From Neisseria brasiliensis (GTDB taxonomy: Bacteria > Pseudomonadota > Gammaproteobacteria > Burkholderiales > Neisseriaceae), in contig NZ_CP046027.1 of the NCBI RefSeq assembly GCF_009671065.1, positions 1,798,001 to 1,862,000 of the forward strand: a DNA stretch of 64,000 nt. Direction: 5' to 3'. The position numbers and the translations under genes are program-made. The notes beneath the pieces were generated by a model that worked only from the letters and a program-made list of their open reading frames with translations, made no database searches and was not told the DNA's origin. Shown here one piece after another: positions 1-8,105 of the stretch. The stretch's first letter is position 1, and every line of letters begins with the position of its first letter.

Positions 1-275
1 GGGTTGGCAAAAATATTGGCCAAAATTTTCAGCTTGCCGCCTTGTTTCGGTACCAGTTTGCCGTCGGGTTTGCGCACCCATCCGCCGTTCCATTTTTCCT
101 GGTCTTCCCAGTTTTTTGGAAAGCCGATACCGGGCTTGGTTTCTACGTTGTTGAACCATGCGTATTCGACACCATCGCGTGCCGTCCAGACGTTTTTACA
201 GGTTACGGAGCACGTGTGGCAGCCGATACATTTGTCGAGATTCAAAACCATGCCGATTTGCGCTCGGATTTTCAT
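1..275 (-). CDS. narH: Nitrate reductase beta subunit NarH, N-terminal part
   Basis: The start of the iron-sulfur subunit of the membrane-bound respiratory nitrate reductase, which passes electrons from NarI haem to the NarG molybdenum site on the cytoplasmic face. The visible N-terminus begins MKIRAQIGMVLNLDKC and contains the first ferredoxin-type cluster C-x2-C-x2-C-x3-C (DKCIGCHTCSVTC). The gene runs off the left edge of the window, so only about 91 codons are seen. It follows narG on the same strand but is separated from it by about 130 bases holding two uptake-sequence hairpins, which is unusual because nar structural genes normally abut. Confidence 0.93.
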   Translation of the reverse strand, partial: MKIRAQIGMVLNLDKCIGCHTCSVTCKNVWTARDGVEYAWFNNVETKPGIGFPKNWEDQEKWNGGWVRKPDGKLVPKQGGKLKILANIFAN

Positions 276-297
276 AATGGTGTTCCTTGTGTTTTTG

Positions 298-329
298 TTT
301 CAGACGGCCTTTTCAGAGGCCGTCTGAAA
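298..329. terminator. Uptake-sequence inverted repeat before narH
   Basis: TTTCAGACGGCCT and AGGCCGTCTGAAA face each other across a 6-base loop, about 20 bases upstream of the narH start. It can fold into a strong hairpin on either strand. On the minus strand it lies between narG and narH and could partly stop transcription. Confidence 0.55.
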
Positions 330-364
330 GATTTTTTATGGGTATGTTCTGCGTGCAGGAAGTG

Positions 365-402
365 TTCAGACGGCCTTGATGCTTGGTATAAGGCCGTCTG
401 AA
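365..402. terminator. Uptake-sequence inverted repeat just after narG
   Basis: TTCAGACGGCCTT pairs with AAGGCCGTCTGAA across a 12-base loop, directly after the narG stop codon on the minus strand. With the repeat at 298-329 it makes two tandem hairpins between narG and narH. Confidence 0.55.
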
Positions 403-404
403 AC

Positions 405-3400
405 TCAGGCCGGATCGTCCATCCAATCCACTTTGTTCATCTTGCGCACAATCACCCATTCGTCGCGGTTGGAGCCGACGGTGCCGTAGTAGTTGAAACC
501 GTAAGCTTGTTGGGCGTAGCCGCCGATCATGTGGGTCGGTTTCAATATAGTGCGGGTCACGGAATTGTGGATGCCGCCGCGTTTTTTCGACACTTCGCCC
601 GCAGGGGTGTGCACGATTTTTTCCTGCGCGTGGTACATCAGAATCATGGTTTCCGGAATTCGCTGGCTCACCACTACGCGGCAAGCGATGGTGCCGTTGG
701 CGTTGAACACTTCTACCCAGTCGTTATCCACCAAACCGGCGCGTTTGGCATCGATTTCCGATACCCACACATGCGGGCCGCCGCGCGAGAGCGTCAGCAT
801 GCGGATGTTTTCCGAATAGGTGGAGTGGATGCCCCATTTTTGGTGCGGCGTCAGGAAATTAAGCGTGATTTCCGGATTGCCGTTGGGGTATTTGCCCAAC
901 AGTTTTTGAGTGGTTTTGAAATCCACCGGCGGTTTGTACACACATAAATGCTCGCCGAACGCACGCATCCAATGGTGGTCTTGGTAGAACTGCTGGCGGC
1001 CGGTGATGGTGCGCCACGGAATCAGTTCGTGTACATTGGTGTAACCGGCGTTGTAGCAGACTTCTTCGCTTTCCACGCCCGACCAAATCGGCGAAGACAC
1101 AATTTTGCGCGGCTGCGCCACGATGTCGCGGAAGCGGATTTGCGTGTGTTCGCTGGCGGCAATCAGATGCGTGTGATCGCGGCCGGTCGCTTTACCCAGA
1201 GCCTGCCATGCTTTCATCGACACATGACCGTTGGTTTCCGGTGCCAAGGTCAGAATCATTTCGGCGGCATCGATGGCGGTTTCCAATTTCGGCTGGCCTT
1301 TGCCCACGCCTTCACTGCGTGTACCGTTGAGTTTGCGCAGGAATTCCACTTCATGGCCGGTTTGCCATGCCAAACCTTTACCGTTGTTGTTGATTTTTTC
1401 CAGCAACGGACCAATGGAAGTGAATTTGTCGTACACCGCGCCGTAATCCCGTTCGACCACGGTCATGGCCGGCATGGTTTTGCCCGGAATTGGTTCGCAT
1501 TCGCCGTGTTTCCAGTCTTTCGGGTCAAAAGGCTGTCCCATTTCTTGAGGGCTGTCGTGCATGAGCGGGGTCAGCACGATGTCTTTGCGCACGCCCAGAT
1601 AATCTTTGGCGATTTCGCTGAATTTTTTCGCCAAGCCTTTGTAGATTTCCCAGTCGGATTTGCTTTGCCACAAAGGTTGCACCGCTTCGGTCAGCGGGTG
1701 GATGAACGGGTGCATGTCGGATGTGTTCAAATCGTCTTTTTCATACCAAGTCGCGGTCGGGAAAATCACGTCGGCGTAGAGGCAAGTGGTGTTCATGCGG
1801 AAATCGAGCAGGGTCAGCAAATCGAGTTTGCCTTCCGCCGCCGGACGCACGGTGATTTCAGACGGCGTGATGCAGTCTTCTTCATCACTCAATACCGCGT
1901 TTTGCGTGCCGAGCAGGTATTTCAGGAAATATTCATGGCCTTTGCCGGATGACCCCAAAATATTCGAGCGCCACACAAACAGGTTGCGCGGGAAGTTGAG
2001 CGGGTTGTCGGGGTCGTTACAAGCCATGTCGATGCTGCCGTCTTTTAAGCCGTTGACCACATAGTCGGCCGGATTTACACCCGCGGCTTCGGCGGCATCC
2101 ACCACGTCGAGCGGATTTTGCGTCAGTTGCGGCGCAGAAGGCAGCCAGCCCATGCGTTCGGCTTTGGCGTTGTAATCAATCATCGACATATTCGGCATGC
2201 TGTCGCTGAAGCCCGGTGCCAGAATTTCGTCCACGCCCAATTTCTCATGACGCCATTGGCTGGTGTGGGCATAGAAGAACGATGTGCCGTTCATTTGGCG
2301 TGGCGGACGGTGCCAGTCGAGCGCGAAGGTGAGCGGTGTCCAGCCCGATTGCGGACGCAGCTTTTCTTGGCCGACGTAGTGACACCAGCCGCCGCCAGAT
2401 TTGCCGATCGAGCCGCACATCATCAGCATGTTGATGATGCCGCGGTAGCTCATGTCCATGTGGTACCAGTGGTTCAGACCCGCGCCGAGAATCACCATCG
2501 AACGGCCTTCGGTGTCGTGCGCGTTTTGGGCAAACTCGCGCGCCACTTGAATCACCAGCTTCGGATCGACGCCGGTGTGTTTTTGCTGCCAAGCAGGGGT
2601 GTAGGGTTTGTCTTCGCTGTAATCTTTGGCGGCATTCGGGTCGTTCAAGCCGTGATCGACGCCGTAGTTGGCAATCATCAGGTCGAACACGGTCGCCACC
2701 AAAGCGCTGCTGCCATCGGCCAATTGAATGCGTTTGGCCGGCACTTTGCGGTAAATCAGCTCGTCGTTGTCGCTGCCGAAATAGGTAAAGCCGACATTGA
2801 CCACTTCATCGGCACGCTCTTTCAGGCTCAAGGCGGCTTTCACGTCTTGGCCTTGCGCGCGCGTTTCCAGATTCCATTTTTGGCTGCCGTCCCAACGGAA
2901 GCCGACCGAGCCGTTCGGTGCCATCAGACCGTCTGAAAGCTCGTCCCAAGCCAAGACTTTCCAATCGGGGTTTTCTTGTTCGCCGAAATTACCGTCAAGG
3001 GCGGAAGCACGCAGGAAATATTCCGGCTGGAAGCCTTGGCCGTCTTCTTTCAGGCGCACCAGCATCGGCATGTCGGTCAGGCGGCGGACATAGTCTTGGA
3101 AATATTCAGACGGCTTGTCGAGATGGAATTCTTTCAAAATCACATGACCCATCGCCATCGCCAAGGCCGCATCGGTGCCTTGTTTCGGTGCCAGCCAGAT
3201 GTCGCCGAACTTGGCCATTTCGCCGTAATCGGAAGACACGGCCACGGTTTTGGTGCCTTTGTAGCGGACTTCGGTGTAGAAGTGGGCATCGGGCGTGCGC
3301 GTCATCGGCACGTTGGAGCCCCACACCAAAAGATAGTTGGCGTTGTACCAGTCGGCCGATTCGGCCACGTCGGTTTGTTCGCCCCAAGTTTGCGGGCTGG

Positions 3401-4076
3401 CCGGCGGTAAGTCGCAATACCAGTCGTAGAAAGACAGTGGCACACCGCCGATTAAACCCAGATAACGCGCACCGGCGGCATAGCTCACCATCGACATGGC
3501 CGGAATCGGTGAGAAACCGATGACGCGGTCGGGGCCATAATTTTTGATGGTGTAGGCATTGGCTGCTGCCACCAATTCGTAGGCTTCGTCCCAAGTCGAG
3601 CGCACGAAACCGCCCAAGCCGCGTTGGGTTTTATAGGCTTTGGCGCGGGCAGGGTCTTCCACAATCGATGCCCATGCTTCCACCGGCGACATGGTTTGAC
3701 GGGCATCGCGCCACATTTGCGCCAAAACGCCGCGCAACATCGGGTATTTCACGCGTTGGGCGGAATACACGTACCAGCTGTACGATGCGCCGCGCGGGCA
3801 GCCGCGCGGTTCGTGGTTGGGCAGGTCGGGGCGGGTGCGCGGATAATCGGTTTGCTGGATTTCCCAAGTGATCAAACCGTTTTTCACGAAAATTTTCCAC
3901 GAGCATGAACCGGTACAGTTCACGCCGTGGGTGGAACGCACTTCCTTATCGTGCGCCCAGCGGCTGCGGTAGGCGTTTTCCCACTTACGGTCTTCCGTGG
4001 TCACGGCGCCGTGGCCGTTGGCAAACGTTTCATGCTTTTGGGTGAAAAATTTCAATCGGTCTAAGAAATGGCTCAT
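405..4076 (-). CDS. narG: Respiratory nitrate reductase alpha subunit NarG
   Basis: Catalytic subunit of membrane-bound nitrate reductase; it reduces nitrate to nitrite with a bis-molybdopterin guanine dinucleotide cofactor, in complex with NarH and NarI at the cytoplasmic membrane. The protein has 1223 residues, close to the roughly 1250 usual for NarG. The FS0 cluster ligands typical of NarG are visible: His50, Cys54 and Cys58 in HGVNCTGSC, and Cys93 in RGCPRG. The twin-arginine-like vestige seen at the N-terminus of many NarG proteins is not obvious. The gene precedes narH. A nitrate-reducing Neisseria is implied. Confidence 0.97.
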   Translation of the reverse strand: MSHFLDRLKFFTQKHETFANGHGAVTTEDRKWENAYRSRWAHDKEVRSTHGVNCTGSCSWKIFVKNGLITWEIQQTDYPRTRPDLPNHEPRGCPRGASYSWYVYSAQRVKYPMLRGVLAQMWRDARQTMSPVEAWASIVEDPARAKAYKTQRGLGGFVRSTWDEAYELVAAANAYTIKNYGPDRVIGFSPIPAMSMVSYAAGARYLGLIGGVPLSFYDWYCDLPPASPQTWGEQTDVAESADWYNANYLLVWGSNVPMTRTPDAHFYTEVRYKGTKTVAVSSDYGEMAKFGDIWLAPKQGTDAALAMAMGHVILKEFHLDKPSEYFQDYVRRLTDMPMLVRLKEDGQGFQPEYFLRASALDGNFGEQENPDWKVLAWDELSDGLMAPNGSVGFRWDGSQKWNLETRAQGQDVKAALSLKERADEVVNVGFTYFGSDNDELIYRKVPAKRIQLADGSSALVATVFDLMIANYGVDHGLNDPNAAKDYSEDKPYTPAWQQKHTGVDPKLVIQVAREFAQNAHDTEGRSMVILGAGLNHWYHMDMSYRGIINMLMMCGSIGKSGGGWCHYVGQEKLRPQSGWTPLTFALDWHRPPRQMNGTSFFYAHTSQWRHEKLGVDEILAPGFSDSMPNMSMIDYNAKAERMGWLPSAPQLTQNPLDVVDAAEAAGVNPADYVVNGLKDGSIDMACNDPDNPLNFPRNLFVWRSNILGSSGKGHEYFLKYLLGTQNAVLSDEEDCITPSEITVRPAAEGKLDLLTLLDFRMNTTCLYADVIFPTATWYEKDDLNTSDMHPFIHPLTEAVQPLWQSKSDWEIYKGLAKKFSEIAKDYLGVRKDIVLTPLMHDSPQEMGQPFDPKDWKHGECEPIPGKTMPAMTVVERDYGAVYDKFTSIGPLLEKINNNGKGLAWQTGHEVEFLRKLNGTRSEGVGKGQPKLETAIDAAEMILTLAPETNGHVSMKAWQALGKATGRDHTHLIAASEHTQIRFRDIVAQPRKIVSSPIWSGVESEEVCYNAGYTNVHELIPWRTITGRQQFYQDHHWMRAFGEHLCVYKPPVDFKTTQKLLGKYPNGNPEITLNFLTPHQKWGIHSTYSENIRMLTLSRGGPHVWVSEIDAKRAGLVDNDWVEVFNANGTIACRVVVSQRIPETMILMYHAQEKIVHTPAGEVSKKRGGIHNSVTRTILKPTHMIGGYAQQAYGFNYYGTVGSNRDEWVIVRKMNKVDWMDDPA

Positions 4077-4114
4077 GGTCGTGTCCTCACTGGCGATGAT
4101 TGCCGGATGTTTTA

Positions 4115-4128
4115 TTGTCGATTAACAA
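4115..4128. promoter_or_regulatory. FNR-like palindrome upstream of narG
   Basis: TTGTC-GATT-AACAA lies about 40 bases upstream of the narG start. It resembles the FNR half-site arrangement TTGAT-N4-ATCAA with one mismatch per arm. An FNR-type control would be expected for nitrate respiration, but the match is imperfect and no promoter boxes were fixed relative to it. Confidence 0.3.
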
Positions 4129-4372
4129 TATAAATCGTGAGGTGCCAAACCGCCACGCGCTTAAAGCATGAATGGGAGGTATAAAACAGCGGTATCACAA
4201 ACCGACTTTCGGCGGTATGGCCGTGATTGAAAAAGAGTGCGCCATTTCAAATGAATAGTGGATATGAACCTTGTGCTTAAGGTAGAAAAACGCGCTAAAC
4301 AGTGAAAAATCAACAAAAGGCCGTCTAAAACCTGTGTTCAGACGGCCTTGCTGTTCAATCTCAAATAAAAAT

Positions 4373-4400
4373 GCCACTACCTACTTTAGTAGGTAGTGGC
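4373..4400 (-). terminator. Rho-independent terminator after the HAD phosphatase gene
   Basis: A perfect 12-base stem (GCCACTACCTAC / GTAGGTAGTGGC) with a 4-base loop. Read on the minus strand it is followed by ATTTTTATTT, so it should stop transcripts of the minus-strand gene ending at 4461. It is not built from uptake sequences, unlike most terminators here. Bases 4077-4460 otherwise hold the narG promoter region and an imperfect uptake-sequence pair at 4318-4350. Confidence 0.8.
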
Positions 4401-4460
4401 AAAGAGAAAAAGGGTGATAGTAAAGGCTCCGGGCTTTGGCTTGACCATCAATTGATATGG

Positions 4461-5252
4461 TTAAATCACACCCAAATCTTTCAAGCCGCGCAATACACCA
4501 TCTTCATCTACGCTCGGGCAGACATAATCGGCCAATGCTTTTACGCTTTCTTCGCCGTTGTCCATCGCCACGCCAAAGCCGACGGCCTGCATCATTTCCA
4601 CATCGTTGAAGCTGTCGCCAAAGGCCATTACGTCTTTCATGTCTATGCCGAGTTTCGCAATGGCATGTTCAATGCCACGTGCTTTTGAGCCTTCCTGGCG
4701 CAGAATATCCACCGCGTTTTCATGCCAGCGCACGGTTTTGAAACCCATTTGCGCAACGGCGGCATCGATTTCTGAATCGCGTTCCTGTGTGTAAAAAGCC
4801 AATAATTGGTACACCGGTTGTTGGCGGTAATAGTGGGCATCCACTTGATACGACGAGATAATTCTCGATAAGGCATCTTTGGCCCATTCGGTTTCTTCGG
4901 AAACGGCGATTTCGGCATTGTTTACAAAAGCATAAGCGATGTTTTGTTGCGCTAAAAAGTTGCACACCGCTGCTGCTTCATCGGCTACCATCGGATAATG
5001 CTGCAAGGTTTTTCCTTGAAACTCAATATATTGGCCATTGATGGTCACCAGCATATCGATGCCAACTTCTTGAATCAAGGTTTTGACTTTGGCAGGAATG
5101 GCCACAGGTGGGCGGCCGGTGGCAATGGCGGTCAAAATGCCGCGCTGTTTCAAGGCAGCCAACGCTTCGCCGACCGACGGGCGCAGGGTGTCGGTGTATT
5201 TGCGGTAAATGGTGTCGTCGATGTCGAAAAAAACAATTTTAGGATTTTGCAT
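4461..5252 (-). CDS. Cof-type HAD-superfamily phosphatase
   Basis: A HAD hydrolase of about 263 residues, probably dephosphorylating a small cytoplasmic phosphometabolite; the substrate cannot be read from sequence. Motif I is FFDIDDT with nucleophile Asp10 and Asp12, motif II is in AIATGRPP, and the acidic motif IV is AFGDSFNDVEMM near the C-terminus. The cap domain between motifs II and III makes it a C2/Cof-type member. The start at 5252 (MQNPKIVFF) is preferred over an upstream ATG whose extra 16 codons run through an uptake sequence and show no similarity to the family. Confidence 0.85.
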   Translation of the reverse strand: MQNPKIVFFDIDDTIYRKYTDTLRPSVGEALAALKQRGILTAIATGRPPVAIPAKVKTLIQEVGIDMLVTINGQYIEFQGKTLQHYPMVADEAAAVCNFLAQQNIAYAFVNNAEIAVSEETEWAKDALSRIISSYQVDAHYYRQQPVYQLLAFYTQERDSEIDAAVAQMGFKTVRWHENAVDILRQEGSKARGIEHAIAKLGIDMKDVMAFGDSFNDVEMMQAVGFGVAMDNGEESVKALADYVCPSVDEDGVLRGLKDLGVI

Positions 5253-5356
5253 GGGAAAGGCCGTGGGGGAAATGGTTTCAGACGGCCTATTGTATAACAC
5301 TCGTTACGTTTGGCGATATGGCTGGGGAAAGATTGATGGGTTTGACAAAGGTCTCA

Positions 5357-5391
5357 GGCCGTCTGAACAATCAATGTTTTTCAGACGGCCT
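5357..5391. terminator. Uptake-sequence inverted repeat
   Basis: AGGCCGTCTGAA and TTCAGACGGCCT flank an 11-base loop between the exonuclease gene (ending at 5426, minus) and the HAD gene. A third single copy lies at 5413-5426, overlapping the end of the exonuclease gene. Confidence 0.55.
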
Positions 5392-5425
5392 GTTGGCAAA
5401 ATCATCATTTAAGGCCGTCTGAAAC

Positions 5426-6817
5426 TTAATTCAGAATTTCAATGGCGGTTTTGCCTTGCTTGAATTTCGCTTTAATAATAGCGGGCAGCGTGTCATCGAA
5501 ATACCAGCGGCCATCGGGCAGGGCGACGGCATTGGCGGTGCAGCGGAACGCCAGTGTTTCGCCGGATAATTCGTCTGTTTCGCGAATATCGATTTCGTGC
5601 GCTCTGCCCCAATCGGCGACTGGTAGCAAGGGAGCGAGCGAGAGGATGCGGCGGTTTTGCTGTTGCACACCGTTTGCATCTTGGCACGAGCCATCACATT
5701 GGCCGATGGCTTGAATCGGGCAAGGTTCATTTTTGGCGTTGGTTTCCGGCAGGATATTCAGGGAATCGGGGCAGAGGCCGTATTCCTGCGCCCATGCTGC
5801 TAGAGCGCGTTTGGCACCTTTTCTGTGCAGGAAAAAACCATAAGGGCGGTGGGGGTGAATGCCGTTGCTCATTGGCACCAATCGCGCTTGCAACACGCCG
5901 TGTTCATCCGGTGAAAATTGCACCGTGGTAAATGTGCGCACGGTTTCAGACGGCCTGAGATTAAATTGCACCATGGCTTGCGCTTTCAACCACAAAGCAT
6001 GCATAGGTCCGATGGCCGGCATAAAGCGGATAGAAGCGGCGCTTTGTGCAAAGCTCGGAATTTTTTTGCCGTTTAACATGGCCGCTACTTCAAAATAAGC
6101 GCGTGTATGCGATTGCACCGCCTGCGCTTGACCGTATTTATCCAGCCACACCAGCACACCTTCGCTGTCGGGCAGGGCGTAGAGCTGTTCGGCCAATATG
6201 TTCGGCAGCCAAGTCGGCAGCATTTTCGGATTCAGCAATACGCGGCTGTGGTTGAGCCATTCTTCTTCGCCTTTTTCTTCCAGGCTTTTTTCCAAAAAAT
6301 CCACCAAAGCCAGAACATCGGTCATGGCGCGGTGACGGTTTTCCACCGAAATACCCATGCGTTCAATGATGCTGTCGAGATTGTGTTTGTGAAATTGCGG
6401 ATACAGACGGCGCGACAATTGCACCGTACACAAAGCCGGTGCGGCAAAATCAATGCCTATGCGTTGAAATTCATGTCGCAAAAACGTGTAATCAAAGCGG
6501 CTGTTGTGCGCCAGCAGCAGCGTACCACGCAGAAGTGGCAGCAAATCGGCAGCAATTTGGCCAAAAAACGGCGCATCTTTGACCAACTCATCGTCAATAC
6601 CGGTTAAGCGGGCAATAAAATCCGAAATTGGCTGCTGCGGATTGACCAGCCATTCATAACGCTTGGCTTGGCCGTTTTCAAAGCGCAATACCGCTACTTC
6701 CGTGACACGGTCTTGATAGAGATTGCCGCCGGTCGTTTCCAAATCCACCACCGCCACCGGCAACCCTATGCGGGAAAAAGCAGCAGCCAACCGCGGCCAA
6801 CGCGAAGCGTGCGCCAT
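5426..6817 (-). CDS. DnaQ-type 3'-5' exonuclease with UvrC/Cho-like C-terminal region
   Basis: A 463-residue protein. Residues about 20-175 form a DEDDh exonuclease like the DNA polymerase III epsilon subunit: Asp25 and Glu27 in VVDLETTG, Asp109 in HNSRFD, His162 and Asp167 in NRHRAMTD. Residues about 200-290 align in position with the GIY-YIG nuclease of Cho/UvrC-type fusions (LPDSEGVLVWLDKYGQ) but the catalytic GIY and YIG residues are not there. The C-terminal cysteine-rich stretch around residues 345-380 (YGLCPDSL, PCPIQAIGQCDGSC) resembles that of Cho-like proteins. It is probably a DNA repair or editing exonuclease, with the nuclease half reduced to a structural part. The exonuclease call is firm, the cellular role is not. 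Confidence 0.82.
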   Translation of the reverse strand: MAHASRWPRLAAAFSRIGLPVAVVDLETTGGNLYQDRVTEVAVLRFENGQAKRYEWLVNPQQPISDFIARLTGIDDELVKDAPFFGQIAADLLPLLRGTLLLAHNSRFDYTFLRHEFQRIGIDFAAPALCTVQLSRRLYPQFHKHNLDSIIERMGISVENRHRAMTDVLALVDFLEKSLEEKGEEEWLNHSRVLLNPKMLPTWLPNILAEQLYALPDSEGVLVWLDKYGQAQAVQSHTRAYFEVAAMLNGKKIPSFAQSAASIRFMPAIGPMHALWLKAQAMVQFNLRPSETVRTFTTVQFSPDEHGVLQARLVPMSNGIHPHRPYGFFLHRKGAKRALAAWAQEYGLCPDSLNILPETNAKNEPCPIQAIGQCDGSCQDANGVQQQNRRILSLAPLLPVADWGRAHEIDIRETDELSGETLAFRCTANAVALPDGRWYFDDTLPAIIKAKFKQGKTAIEILN

Positions 6818-6889
6818 TTTTCTTTTCCTGTAAATTCAACAAACAAACGCGCATTCTACACTTTTTGAGATTTTTTTCCAGTCAAACGC

Positions 6890-6918
6890 TTGACAGATTT
6901 TAAGCGTATCCCTATAAT
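6890..6918 (+). promoter_or_regulatory. Sigma-70 promoter of the tRNA-Arg/tRNA-Glu unit
   Basis: TTGACA at 6890-6895 and TATAAT at 6913-6918 with a 17-base spacer, both perfect consensus boxes, about 18 bases before the mature tRNA-Arg. Confidence 0.88.
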
Positions 6919-6936
6919 TCAAATCTTTCTTACAGC

Positions 6937-7013
6937 GCACCCGTAGCTCAGTTGGATAGAGTATCTGGCTACGAACCAGAGGGTCGGGCGTTCGAATCGC
7001 TCCGGGTGCGCCA
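6937..7013 (+). tRNA. tRNA-Arg (anticodon ACG)
   Basis: The 7-base acceptor stem GCACCCG/CGGGTGC closes a full cloverleaf; the anticodon loop CTACGAA on stem TCTGG/CCAGA gives ACG. CCA is encoded. The ACG anticodon is normally edited to ICG in bacteria. It is co-transcribed with tRNA-Glu 21 bases downstream. Confidence 0.97.
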
Positions 7014-7034
7014 GCTAAGAAAATCCTTTATTCC

Positions 7035-7109
7035 GCGCCCATCGTCTAGCGGTTAGGACATCGCCCTTTCACGGCGGTAACCGGGGTTCGATTCCCCGTG
7101 GGCGTGCCA
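7035..7109 (+). tRNA. tRNA-Glu (anticodon TTC)
   Basis: Cloverleaf with acceptor GCGCCCA/TGGGCGT (first pair G-U), T-loop GTTCGATTC and anticodon TTC in loop CTTTCAC; CCA encoded. Second gene of the tRNA-Arg transcript. Confidence 0.97.
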
Positions 7110-7117
7110 GATTTTGA

Positions 7118-7156
7118 TTAAAGCCTTGCTGATTTCAGCAAGGCTTTAATTTTTTG
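7118..7156 (+). terminator. Rho-independent terminator of the tRNA unit
   Basis: TTAAAGCCTTGCTGA and its complement form a long stem with a short loop, followed by a T tract (AATTTTTTG). Confidence 0.9.
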
Positions 7157-7513
7157 TGTTTTTTAAAGCTGTGTGTCTTTTCGTTCAACTCTGTTTCAGA
7201 TGACATGAAAACCATCTTTACAAGCATACTTGATTTTCATGTCATGCCGTTTACCAATCGAGCAGTTTTAGATAGCTTAGGAACAAATAATTTATATGTA
7301 AATTATCTCTTTACTAAAATTGATTAAGTTTTTCGTGTGTAAAGCCTTGGTTTAGAAGCTTGTTTTCATGGTTTTATTTATCTTGTGATGGCCGATTTAA
7401 TTGAGTTTATGAGCATAAGGTAAGAATGCTTTCATTCAAATCCAATACAAATACAATATTCTCTGCTAAGGTAGCAGCACATTAGTCAGAATCAACTGAA
7501 TAGGAGTAAACAC
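7157..7513. other. Intergenic stretch before the lipoprotein gene
   Basis: AT-rich and without a credible reading frame. It holds a perfect 12-base inverted repeat, ATGACATGAAAA at 7200-7211 and TTTTCATGTCAT at 7234-7245, with a 22-base loop and no adjoining T tract. The ribosome site AGGAG for the next gene is at about 7502-7506. Confidence 0.5.
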
Positions 7514-8038
7514 ATGAATGCAAATTTGAAAGGGATCGCTTCGGCAATCGTGGCTACAGTGGCTTTGTCGGCATGTAGCAGTACCGGCAGCACCAAGCCA
7601 GCCTCTGCTAAGCAGCCGACTCAAGAGCAAGTGGTAGCGCAACAGCAAGCTGCGAGCGGTCCGCAAACGGTTAAGGTCGATTCTATTGATTCAACCAAAG
7701 AAGTGGCCTACAAATGCGGCCCTAAAGGCGAAGAGAAATTGACCGTAATGTATGGTGTGAAAAACAATCAGTTGGTCGCAGCGCAAGTTCGCTTTAAAAA
7801 CGAGCTAACGCCGAATCTGTTCCGCGTTGTCGGTGCCAATGACCAGAATATTTTCTGGGGTGAGAACGTGGCTTGGTTTGCTGAGAAAGCCACTCCGGCT
7901 AACGTAGATAAAGTTGACGGTAATATGCTGACCATCCGTGGTACGACTCAAGTCAACGGTAAAACCGAAGTAGTGGATCAAATCGTGACCCGCGGTTGTT
8001 CATTGGATAAAACCGCGACTGCGCGTTTGAAAAAATAA
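7514..8038 (+). CDS. Lipoprotein with possible MliC/ACP-like domain
   Basis: A 174-residue lipoprotein: signal peptide with lipobox LSAC, lipidated Cys21, then an Ala/Gln-rich linker to about residue 55. The folded part starts with AYKCGPKGEEKLTVMY and ends with GCSLDKTA. One cysteine near each end of a small beta-rich domain, with the YxC start, is the layout of the MliC/PliC lysozyme-inhibitor family and the neisserial adhesin complex protein. That assignment is inference from pattern only. A clear AGGAG site precedes the ATG, and an uptake-sequence terminator follows. The gene is alone on its strand. Confidence 0.7.
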   Translation: MNANLKGIASAIVATVALSACSSTGSTKPASAKQPTQEQVVAQQQAASGPQTVKVDSIDSTKEVAYKCGPKGEEKLTVMYGVKNNQLVAAQVRFKNELTPNLFRVVGANDQNIFWGENVAWFAEKATPANVDKVDGNMLTIRGTTQVNGKTEVVDQIVTRGCSLDKTATARLKK

Positions 8039-8058
8039 TCGTTTGATAAAATGAATAT

Positions 8059-8098
8059 AAAAGGCCGTCTGAAAATTAATTTTTCAGACGGCCTTTTT
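8059..8098. terminator. Bidirectional uptake-sequence terminator
   Basis: AAAAGGCCGTCTGAAAA and its complement face each other with T runs on both sides. It serves the plus-strand lipoprotein gene and the convergent pncB. Confidence 0.85.
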
Positions 8099-8105
8099 AT
8101 CAAGT

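Noticed and set aside
948..1952. 334-residue plus-strand frame inside narG
   Set aside because: Opposite-strand shadow of narG; no start signal and composition typical of antisense reading of a coding gene.
4195..4377. Small minus-strand frame between narG and the HAD gene
   Set aside because: No ribosome site, no family pattern, and it crosses an uptake-sequence pair.
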